Below are positions 25,870 to 32,827 of a DNA stretch of 64,000 nucleotides, one piece after another. Position 1 is the first letter of the stretch; each line of letters opens with the position of its first letter. Below the pieces are notes generated by a model. That model ran no database searches. It was given only the letters and a program-made list of their open reading frames with translations, and was not told the origin of the DNA. Position numbers and translations under genes: made by a program. Source of the stretch: JABCZZ01 sp964454545 (lineage in GTDB: Bacteria > Pseudomonadota > Alphaproteobacteria > Rickettsiales > JABCZZ01); NCBI GenBank assembly GCA_964454545.1, contig CAYVTI010000009.1:5685-69684 (forward strand), read 5' to 3'.

Positions 25870-27529
25870 AAAGGCGCAATTCCTCATCCTTTGCATCCAG
25901 CACGCGCGAGCCTTTCCAGACCAGTTTCCAGCCGGAAAAAGAATCGGCTGGCTCATGCCTGCCTGTTACTGTAAACAGCAGCGGGCAATCTGCATCGGTA
26001 TAGTCTCTTACCATGTTCAGCACATGATTCGCACTGAAATATTCATACATCGGAGCTATGCTCTCGCCCAGGTTATACGTATTCATACAGCCCCTCCTGT
26101 AAAGAGACATCTCTCTATATTGCTGCATCTGCGTAAGAACAGGGCGGTAGCTTTTTGTTTCATCCGTCCACGGCAACAACAGAGTGTTTACGGTAATCCA
26201 TAATGTGGCTACGCCGCAAAGCCATAGGGCCGCCGTATTGAATTTCGAGCTACCCTTCAGGCGCATATAATAGAAGAAAAACATCGTTGCATAAACAGCC
26301 GCTATTGTTGCCAGCCATTGGTTATAATCCGGCTGGAAACCGTAAGGAAACACATCATACACGTAAGGAAGAGAATAATTCTTTTTCAGGCTTGCCCATA
26401 TGATCCATACCAGAGCGACGGGCAGGATAAAGCAGGAACGCACCACCCCATTCCATATACGGAGAATCCTGTCCGGAATATTTTTAAGCCCGGCAGCGGC
26501 CAGAATGGATAGCATGGGCACAAACGGCAGAATATATAAGGCCCTGGCGGATGCCGATATGGAAAGAAACAGGAATCCGGCAGCCGGTACCGCAAAAGGC
26601 ACCAGATATTCGGGCTCCCGCCACTGATGCCTTTCTTTTACCGCCGCATATAAGGCCAGCGGAAACACCGGGAATGCAAACCAGAGGGAAGAATACCATA
26701 TATACAAAGGTTCATTGTCCGCCCCTAGTTTTGGCACAGAAAATCCAAGAAAGCGTCCTACATTATTATCCCAGAACCATTGCATGAAAAGCGCATGGGA
26801 ATCATGCCATAACAGCAGCGGCCAAATGCCTATGAACGGCAATGCCGCAACCGCACCGAACAAAAGCGCTTTTACGGTATTAGGCGTACGAAGCATGGGC
26901 AACAGCGCTAATAAACAAGCGCCGCTGATTGCTAATATGATAGGAATGAATAACCCTTTCGAGAGAAAAGCGATGCCCATGCCTATGCCCAGCCATAGCC
27001 CGGCATGCTTCCATTTTTCATTCCTGAATGCAAGCAATGCCATTCCGTAGAATGCAATCGCAGTCCCGGCCAGCAACGCGACATCTGTAAACATATCATG
27101 GATATGGCGTACGATGCCCAGCGTGCCCAGGAAAAGCAGGACAGGCGTTAAAATATATTCCCGCCCCTTGTCATGGTTAATAATGCAATTCGTTTTCCAG
27201 ATGAAAATAATGGCGATAACCGCATAAAATACGCTTGCAAGGCGTGCGGCATCGGGAAGTCCAAACTGTGCGCCCAGCAGTTTGCAGAATATAACCGCTG
27301 TCCAGTAGTAAAGCGGCGGCTTTTCCATAAAAGGCACTCCCGCATTTATGGGAACAAGCCAGTTACCTGTTGTATGGAAATGATAAATGATGCCGAAACT
27401 ATAGGTTTCATCCTGTTTCCAGGGATCATGGCCGATGCTTCCGGCCAAGAGAAAGAAAAATATAAATATTATCCAGCTCCATTCTGCTTTTTTGCTATAA
27501 ACTGCTAAAATATATTTATAAATTTTCAT
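25856..27529 (-). CDS. ArnT/PMT-like membrane glycosyltransferase (GT39/GT83 type)
   Basis: A 557-residue integral membrane protein with about 12 hydrophobic segments. The first periplasmic loop contains DPWKQDETYSFG, with the acidic D-E pair typical of the PMT/ArnT superfamily, then VPFMEKPPLYYWTAV, the E-K-P-P-L-x-Y-W motif of ArnT-type enzymes. A soluble periplasmic domain makes up the last 120 residues. Such enzymes move a sugar from a polyprenyl-phosphate donor to lipid A or protein; the substrate here is unknown. Its end overlaps xerD by 14 bases. Confidence 0.87.
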   Translation of the reverse strand: MKIYKYILAVYSKKAEWSWIIFIFFFLLAGSIGHDPWKQDETYSFGIIYHFHTTGNWLVPINAGVPFMEKPPLYYWTAVIFCKLLGAQFGLPDAARLASVFYAVIAIIFIWKTNCIINHDKGREYILTPVLLFLGTLGIVRHIHDMFTDVALLAGTAIAFYGMALLAFRNEKWKHAGLWLGIGMGIAFLSKGLFIPIILAISGACLLALLPMLRTPNTVKALLFGAVAALPFIGIWPLLLWHDSHALFMQWFWDNNVGRFLGFSVPKLGADNEPLYIWYSSLWFAFPVFPLALYAAVKERHQWREPEYLVPFAVPAAGFLFLSISASARALYILPFVPMLSILAAAGLKNIPDRILRIWNGVVRSCFILPVALVWIIWASLKKNYSLPYVYDVFPYGFQPDYNQWLATIAAVYATMFFFYYMRLKGSSKFNTAALWLCGVATLWITVNTLLLPWTDETKSYRPVLTQMQQYREMSLYRRGCMNTYNLGESIAPMYEYFSANHVLNMVRDYTDADCPLLFTVTGRHEPADSFSGWKLVWKGSRVLDAKDEELRLYARH

Positions 27530-27689
27530 AAAATTAGAGTCAAATTAACCAATAATTAACCAATTCTTATTAAAATTATTAATATAAGAGATGCAATTAA
27601 CTAACAATTAACAGAAGAGGAAATGGTATTCCAAGGGTAAATCAAGAAGTAACTATAGGCAGGTGTCAAGAGATATCATTCAGAGTCGC

Positions 27690-27717
27690 TTGACAATATT
27701 TCACTTAAATATACTGT
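27690..27717 (+). promoter_or_regulatory. Possible sigma-70 promoter for greA
   Basis: TTGACA (27690-27695) matches the -35 consensus, and TACTGT (27712-27717), 16 bases further on, is a fair -10. An overlapping TATACT at 27710-27715 is closer to consensus but only 14 bases away. The site lies about 40 bases before the greA ATG, in an AT-rich 230-base gap that also must hold the promoter of the divergent glycosyltransferase. Confidence 0.4.
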
Positions 27718-27759
27718 CATTTGCTACGTTAATTCATTCATTATTTCTTGTATTTGTTT

Positions 27760-28233
27760 ATGGATAAATTTCCCATTACCGCCAAAGGCTTTGCAATGAT
27801 GGAAGTAGAGCTGAAAAATTTAAAGAACGTGGAACGCGCCGCAGTCATAAAGGCGATAGCGGAAGCGCGTGAGCATGGTGATTTGAAAGAAAACGCCGAA
27901 TACCACGCTGCACGCGAAAGACAGAGTTTCATCGAAGGACGTATCCTGGAGCTGGAAGGAAGAATTTCCTGCGCAGAAGTGATCGACGTTACCAAGCTGG
28001 GAGGCAACATAGTCAAATTCGGGGCAACCGTAGTGCTTATCGACGAAGATACGGAAGAAGAGGTGAGCTATCGGATAGTCGGCGATTATGAAGCGGATAT
28101 AAAGAAAGGGTTGTTGTCTTTCACCGCTCCCATCTCGCGAGCGTTGATCGGCAAGAAAAAGGGCGACTCGGTTGAAGTCACGACGCCCAAGGGCAGCAAA
28201 AGTTATGAGATTGTTGAAGTGTTATTCAAATAG
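27760..28233 (+). CDS. greA: Transcription elongation factor GreA
   Basis: GreA rescues backtracked RNA polymerase by stimulating transcript cleavage. The 157-residue protein begins MDKFPITAKGFAMMEVELKN. The N-terminal coiled coil carries the tip signature EAREHGDLKENAEYHAARER, with the acidic tip residues present. The C-terminal FKBP-like domain contains YRIVGDYEADIKKG, the segment SRALIGKKKGDSVEV and TPKGSKSYEIVEV. The ATG at 27760 fits the family start; an in-frame TTG at 27748 is unlikely. No clear ribosome binding site. Two DUF2336 genes follow on the same strand. Confidence 0.97.
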   Translation: MDKFPITAKGFAMMEVELKNLKNVERAAVIKAIAEAREHGDLKENAEYHAARERQSFIEGRILELEGRISCAEVIDVTKLGGNIVKFGATVVLIDEDTEEEVSYRIVGDYEADIKKGLLSFTAPISRALIGKKKGDSVEVTTPKGSKSYEIVEVLFK

Positions 28234-28255
28234 ATAAAGCATCATAAGGCCGGAT

Positions 28256-29368
28256 ATGGTTATCCAACTGTCAGACGTCCAGAGACTCGCAAATGACCCT
28301 TCGGTCAATGTCAGGGTGGATGTTGCTGAAAAAATCGCTTCCGGCTTTAATAAGGGCGATTTTGGGGCCACTGAGAAACAAATCGCCATGGAAATTTTCC
28401 GCATCCTGGTAAATGACGTGGAGAAACGTGTCCGCCTGGCGCTCAGCATGCAGCTGGAAAAGAGCATGGAAGCGCCGTATGACGTCATCCTCAAGCTAGC
28501 TAATGACGTCAAGGAAGTCGCGCTGCCGGTGCTTAAAAATTCTTTTGTGCTGACCGAAAATGATCTCATAGAGATAACCAGGAAATCGGTCGACGTTGAA
28601 ATCATGTCAGCCATTGCGAAACGTGAAATCGTTTCCCGCGAACTCTCATCTGAATTGCTGAAAAAATCCAATAATACCGTAACTCAGGTATTGCTTGGCA
28701 ACCGGAGCGCCAATATTGATGAAATCGACCTTTATGATGTTTATGAGAAATGCGCGAATAATTCCTCCATTATGGAGGTCATGGCGAAACGCGATAAAAT
28801 TCCTGTGAAACTGGCGGAAAAAATTTTTGTAGTCGTATCCGACGAAGTGAAGAAGATTCTGGTCAAGCAGTATAATATTTCCTACCAGGTGGCAAGCGAC
28901 TCAGCCCAGTATGCCCGCGAACTTGCGACTCTCGGCCTCGTAGACGGTGAAATGCATAAAATGGAAATGAACGATCTGGTGGATCACCTCAACAGTAACG
29001 GAAGACTTACCCTATCCCTTATCATCCGCTCGCTGTGTTTCGGAAACATCCGCTTCTTCGAATACGCCATGGCGAAACTCGCCGGCGTGCCGATAAATAA
29101 TGCGCGCATACTGATACTGGATCGCCAAAACGGATTTGAATCGCTTTACAGAAAAACCGCGCTGCCGATGGAGATGTTTACGGCAATCCGTTACCTGCTG
29201 CAAACCGTCCTTGACGAAACCGCGCTGGGACGTTATTCGCGCAATGATTTCAGGAGCCGCCTGGCGGCACGGATATCTAAGGATAACACAGCCAGCAAGA
29301 TAGAATATATGGATTATATTATAATGATCATTCAAAATAACATGGTGGACAATGCTGCAGCAGGCTAA
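28256..29368 (+). CDS. DUF2336 family protein, first tandem copy
   Basis: A 370-residue helical protein of the DUF2336 type, which has HEAT-like repeats and is found mainly in alphaproteobacteria; function unknown. Repeat-like helices are visible in VRVDVAEKIA, VRLALSMQLE, LANDVKEVALPVLKNSFVLTE and VDVEIMSAIAKREIVSRELS. It has no signal peptide or membrane segment. The next gene is a clear paralogue (both share LANDV...ALPVL, TLGLVDGE/TLMLVDGD and an R-L-T-x-S-L/I-I segment) and starts 16 bases downstream. greA lies 22 bases upstream. Confidence 0.85.
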   Translation: MVIQLSDVQRLANDPSVNVRVDVAEKIASGFNKGDFGATEKQIAMEIFRILVNDVEKRVRLALSMQLEKSMEAPYDVILKLANDVKEVALPVLKNSFVLTENDLIEITRKSVDVEIMSAIAKREIVSRELSSELLKKSNNTVTQVLLGNRSANIDEIDLYDVYEKCANNSSIMEVMAKRDKIPVKLAEKIFVVVSDEVKKILVKQYNISYQVASDSAQYARELATLGLVDGEMHKMEMNDLVDHLNSNGRLTLSLIIRSLCFGNIRFFEYAMAKLAGVPINNARILILDRQNGFESLYRKTALPMEMFTAIRYLLQTVLDETALGRYSRNDFRSRLAARISKDNTASKIEYMDYIIMIIQNNMVDNAAAG

Positions 29369-29384
29369 AATATCAGGAGCAAAC

Positions 29385-30494
29385 ATGCAGAACGCCAGTA
29401 TACTCAGCGAGCAGGATATAGAACGCCTGCTTACCGAGAACACCGCTGACGTACGGATTGACGTCATTAACCGAATCGCGGAAGCTCATCTCAACCGTAA
29501 GTACAGCCTGCAGGATTTCGTCGTAGCCGAACAGGTGATGCGCATACTGGTGAAAGATACGGAAATAAGCGTGCGTGCGGCTCTCGCCGCCCGGCTTAAG
29601 GACAATCCTTACATTCCAAGCGACATTATCCTTTCACTGGCTAACGACGTAGACAAAGTCGCAATGCCCATACTGGAAAATTCGCCCGTATTGTCCGATC
29701 ACGATCTTCTTGCCATCGTGAACAGTTGCAAGAACATACATAAACAGGCAGCCATAGCAGGCAGGAAGCAGATATCCAGGGAAGTTTCCGAAGCGCTGGT
29801 TGCAACCCGCAGTTCGGAAGTCATATCGAAGCTCGCAAAGAATCACGGCGCAGATATCGCTCCTGAAACCTACGGTAAGATTATAAGCGAATACGGTACC
29901 GATCGGGAGATCATGAAAGCTGTTTCCGAGAGGCCGAATTTGCCGCCTACCATCGTCGAGAAGGTTATTACTCTGGTTTCCGAATCACTGGCCAACAACC
30001 TGCGCACAAAATATGACATCTCTCCAACGATTATTTCCGCTGAAGCTGAAAAGACCCGGGAGCTCAGCACACTGATGCTGGTGGACGGCGATGTCAGCAG
30101 GCATGAGATTGAAAAATTGGTGGAGCAGCTGCACACTTTTGGAAGGCTCACACCTTCGATCATCCTGACCTCGCTCTGTCGCGGCAACCTGCATTTCTTT
30201 GAATCAAGCCTGGCCATTTTATCCAACATCCCGTTTCAGAACGCGCAGACCCTCATTCATGATAAAGGCGGGCTTGGTTTTAAAGCGCTGTACAGTAAAG
30301 CTGGGCTGCCGGATAAATTCTTCATGGCCTGTAAGGCATTGCTTGAAGTGGTAGCCGATACGAAACGCGGCAATCCTTCCCTGAGGGGCATTCCTTACGT
30401 CAATGAAGTCATTCACGGACTTCTTTCCAGAAGCGCCGGGAAAAATATCCCGAATCTTTCCTATATCGTTGCTCTCATAAGACAGGCATCGTGA
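29385..30494 (+). CDS. DUF2336 family protein, second tandem copy
   Basis: A 369-residue paralogue of the preceding gene. The ATG at 29385 follows an AGGAGC ribosome binding site and was chosen over an in-frame ATG at 29352 that would overlap the first copy. HEAT-like helices again dominate: ADVRIDVINRIAEAHLNRK, VRAALAARLKDNP, LANDVDKVAMPILENSPVLSD. Both copies have the later block FGRLTPSII/NGRLTLSLI and LCRGNLHFFES/LCFGNIRFFEY. tRNA-Gly follows 44 bases downstream. The tandem probably arose by duplication; the role is unknown. Confidence 0.85.
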   Translation: MQNASILSEQDIERLLTENTADVRIDVINRIAEAHLNRKYSLQDFVVAEQVMRILVKDTEISVRAALAARLKDNPYIPSDIILSLANDVDKVAMPILENSPVLSDHDLLAIVNSCKNIHKQAAIAGRKQISREVSEALVATRSSEVISKLAKNHGADIAPETYGKIISEYGTDREIMKAVSERPNLPPTIVEKVITLVSESLANNLRTKYDISPTIISAEAEKTRELSTLMLVDGDVSRHEIEKLVEQLHTFGRLTPSIILTSLCRGNLHFFESSLAILSNIPFQNAQTLIHDKGGLGFKALYSKAGLPDKFFMACKALLEVVADTKRGNPSLRGIPYVNEVIHGLLSRSAGKNIPNLSYIVALIRQAS

Positions 30495-30538
30495 AGGATG
30501 TTGCCGAACGCATTCACAGAAGATATAAAGCCACCAGC

Positions 30539-30612
30539 GCGGGTGTAGTTCAATGGTAGAACGGCAGCTTCCCAAGCTGCATACGAGGGTTCGATTCCCT
30601 TCACCCGCTCCA
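30539..30612 (+). tRNA. tRNA-Gly (anticodon CCC)
   Basis: A 74-base cloverleaf. The acceptor GCGGGTG (30539-30545) pairs with CACCCGC (30602-30608), followed by T and an encoded CCA. The anticodon stem GCAGC/GCTGC encloses the loop TTCCCAA, which places CCC at positions 34-36. The T-arm contains GGTTCGATTCC. An integrase remnant begins 90 bases downstream, so this tRNA is a likely integration site. Confidence 0.97.
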
Positions 30613-30701
30613 ATTTCTTGACAAGGGACACAATCTCAGTACCTTATTGATATTATTGCTTTTCCAATCCACGTAGTAGTACGGAAAGGTGGTACAGATC
30701 A

Positions 30702-31108
30702 ATGAGGCGGCAAATGTATCTCAAGCGCGATCCCAACACCGGAATTTACAAATACAGGCGTGAGTACCCGAAGAACGTAAAGAAGGTTCTTGGTAAAACG
30801 AATTTTATCCGCTTCCTGCATACCACGAATATAAACATTGCGAATAAAGCATGTAGTGAGGCAGAAAAGCGTTTGATGATATAGTCAAGAATATCAGCGA
30901 TGCTGCCGACAGGCCTGTAATCAATACCGTGTTTTATGAAGCTCCTCGCCTCATCTCCGCCGCAGTTGCAGAGAATGACACTGCATCTATTATGCGGTTG
31001 GTAAAGGCCAATGTTTCCGTACCGGCCAACACCAGCAGCGCGACGAGAACAGAAGGCCAGATTGGGCTACAGGAAGCATATGAACGCTGGGTAAAAGATA
31101 CTGAATAA
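30702..31108 (+). pseudogene. Truncated, frameshifted phage-type integrase
   Basis: The opening MRRQMYLKRDPNTGIYKYRR, then VLGKTNFIRFLHT and IANKACSEAEKR, resembles the N-terminal domain of tyrosine integrases found next to tRNA genes (Y-L-x-R...Y-x-[FY]-R-R-x-[YV]-P). At about 30878 one base seems to be missing from a T run: the original frame stops at 30884, while the +1 frame continues as FDDIVKNISDAADRP up to QIGLQEAYERWVKDTE and stops at 31108. No catalytic domain follows. It is a dead remnant of an element integrated at tRNA-Gly. Confidence 0.75.
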
Positions 31109-31152
31109 AATACAAACACTTATGAGATAAAAATGCAAACCTAACCACTCTT

Positions 31153-31168
31153 CTGCAAACGTTTGCAG
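31153..31168. promoter_or_regulatory. Perfect 16-bp palindrome resembling a LacI-family operator
   Basis: CTGCAAACGTTTGCAG is a perfect palindrome with a central CG, the symmetry and spacing of LacI/GalR-family operators. It lies between the integrase remnant and the 3' end of the small membrane-protein gene, so it does not front any gene identified here. No LacI-type regulator is in the window. Chance or a leftover of the degraded element are the alternatives. Confidence 0.4.
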
Positions 31169-31210
31169 ATTGCGCATTACTTGAAAACTACAACATTATA
31201 GAGATAAATT

Positions 31211-31615
31211 TCATGGAGCAAAATTATAATTGACGGAGAAAGCACCGAAAGAATTGGCCTTTACATTAACCGCAGATATTTTGGGAAGCGTAATAACGAC
31301 TTTATTTTGTTCTTCCATAGAAACAGATAGATTTACTTCTGCCCCACTTAAAAGAGTGACCTGTTCTCCGGTTGCTTGATTCAAGGCAATTACCTCTGCA
31401 CTACTCCCTCCCAAAGCGCCAGTGCTATTGCTTCGAGTTACTTTGTTTTCAATAACCCAACTGGATTGAGGCACACTAAAACTACTGGCAACCTCAGTGT
31501 AGCTGTCAAGGTGATCACGAATGATTATAAAAGACCAGAATGCAAAAAGCGTTAAAGTGATAGTACCAAATATTATGATAAAATAGCGTATTGTTTTTTT
31601 CAGTATCCTATACAC
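31211..31615 (-). CDS. Small membrane-anchored protein, possible partner of toxin-like gene
   Basis: An unrecognised 134-residue protein with a basic N-terminus and one membrane segment (about 10-32, YFIIIFGTITLTLFAFW). A roughly 100-residue domain outside the membrane follows, rich in Ser, Val and Thr, likely beta-structured. The start is GTG, two bases after the stop of the toxin-like gene, with AGGAAA just upstream, so the two are translated together. By position it could be the immunity or anchoring partner of that protein; the sequence itself gives no family. Confidence 0.65.
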   Translation of the reverse strand: MYRILKKTIRYFIIIFGTITLTLFAFWSFIIIRDHLDSYTEVASSFSVPQSSWVIENKVTRSNSTGALGGSSAEVIALNQATGEQVTLLSGAEVNLSVSMEEQNKVVITLPKISAVNVKANSFGAFSVNYNFAP

Positions 31616-31617
31616 AG

Positions 31618-32532
31618 CTATTTTCCTGAAGCCTTTATTTTACCGGATTTATAGGCGTTATATCCGGCTTGTATAAAATAGTCGTTTTGGGGATTACTGA
31701 ACCATTGACCTGATCTATCGCCGCCCCCGTTAATATTTTCTACCGCAGCACCTGCCAATGCCTCATTATATGTGTAGCCTGCCGCAGCCGCCACTACACC
31801 ATAATTGAAGTTACCAAACGGTATATATGCCTGTGTGACAAGCCCGTCCGCGCCATTCTGCCTTTGATAATCCATTGCGCCGCCACGTTCAAAATAGTTA
31901 ATCATCATTTCTTCACGTGTAACATTATCAAGTGTCGGAATGCTTGGCAAGGTAGCCATCCATTCTCCAAGCTGCGCGTTGTTTTCCAGGCTTACTCCGG
32001 CAGGCATCAGTAGATTACCGCCAGTATAAGGATTGATTACATTAGAGCCGTCACTTAAAGTCACTACCGCAGGATCATACGCAATATTCCTGCCTTTGTA
32101 TTCCAGATCAGCTTGTCCTGTAAAAACATTGCGATCTGAGGAACTACCGCTTCCGCCGCCCCCGCTTGTCCACTGACCGCCATCAGGACTGCCAGCCGGA
32201 ACGCGAGGTTGATCGGAAGAGTATTTCTGAAACGGATAAGGCTGCGGCGAAGCTAGCGCCAGATTCATTTTTACCTGCGCCAGCGCCGGAATATGGTTCA
32301 TATCATGCGGGGTGCGGTCATCCCAATCGGAATCCTTCACCTTTGCCATTAATTCTCCGGCACGGTTGATATAGCGCAGGGATTGAGAGGAAAAGCTGTT
32401 GCCGCAGAATTTGGAAAGCGTATTTTCGCTTATGCTGAATGTGCCGTCCAGCTTTCGTTTAGCAAGCAGGTTGCCGTTTGCAATGAGACCTTCGGAAGTA
32501 ACGTCAAAACGGGGAAAGGGAAAATGCTGCAT
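31618..32532 (-). CDS. Polymorphic toxin-like protein (type 44-like C-terminus)
   Basis: A 304-residue protein when started at the ATG at 32532 (an upstream TTG at 32568 is less likely). The middle contains DQPRVPAGSPDGGQWTSGG (108-125), a linker seen in many alphaproteobacterial phage-structural and toxin-like proteins, then a Gly/Ser stretch. The C-terminal part has the pattern MDYQRQ (220-225), PFGNFNYGVVAAAAGY (238-253) and NDYFIQAGYNAY (283-294). I recall this pattern from the polymorphic toxin type 44 domain. No signal peptide. Toxin identity is inferred from motif memory; it pairs with the membrane protein immediately downstream. Confidence 0.6.
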   Translation of the reverse strand: MQHFPFPRFDVTSEGLIANGNLLAKRKLDGTFSISENTLSKFCGNSFSSQSLRYINRAGELMAKVKDSDWDDRTPHDMNHIPALAQVKMNLALASPQPYPFQKYSSDQPRVPAGSPDGGQWTSGGGGSGSSSDRNVFTGQADLEYKGRNIAYDPAVVTLSDGSNVINPYTGGNLLMPAGVSLENNAQLGEWMATLPSIPTLDNVTREEMMINYFERGGAMDYQRQNGADGLVTQAYIPFGNFNYGVVAAAAGYTYNEALAGAAVENINGGGDRSGQWFSNPQNDYFIQAGYNAYKSGKIKASGK

Positions 32533-32729
32533 TGTATACCGATCATCTGAATGATTAACAGGTATCAATAATGGTTGATCGAAAGCGGAATTTTGTCAAG
32601 GGACTATTCCCAGGAAATGGCATTAAATTGAAAGGTTTACAACTTATTCTAAGCTCAGGCCTCATTAATTAGATCCGGTAAACTTCCGGCTATGTCGGAA
32701 GACTGCTAAGTGTTTGACGTATTCTTGGT

Positions 32730-32805
32730 TAAGCGAAGCACATTGCGGGATCTGGCCATACCGCAAGGCTGGATGCAGCAAGCTGCGGGGGATGCAACCC
32801 GAAGA
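32730..32805. repeat. Dispersed intergenic repeat, copy 1
   Basis: Two blocks match copy 2 at 58447-58535. The first is 24 bases at 32730-32753 (22 of 24 identical). The second is ATGCAACCCGAAGA at 32792-32805 (13 of 14). The 38 bases between them differ from copy 2. The left hairpin arm present in copy 2 is degraded here. It sits in the 295-base gap between the 768-residue orphan and the toxin-like gene; nothing else was recognised in that gap. Confidence 0.65.
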
Positions 32806-32827
32806 GAGTCAATCCAGAACCAGCCTC

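Noticed and set aside
27710..27715. TATACT as the -10 box for greA.
   Set aside because: Only 14 bases from TTGACA; the TACTGT at 16 bases is the more workable choice.
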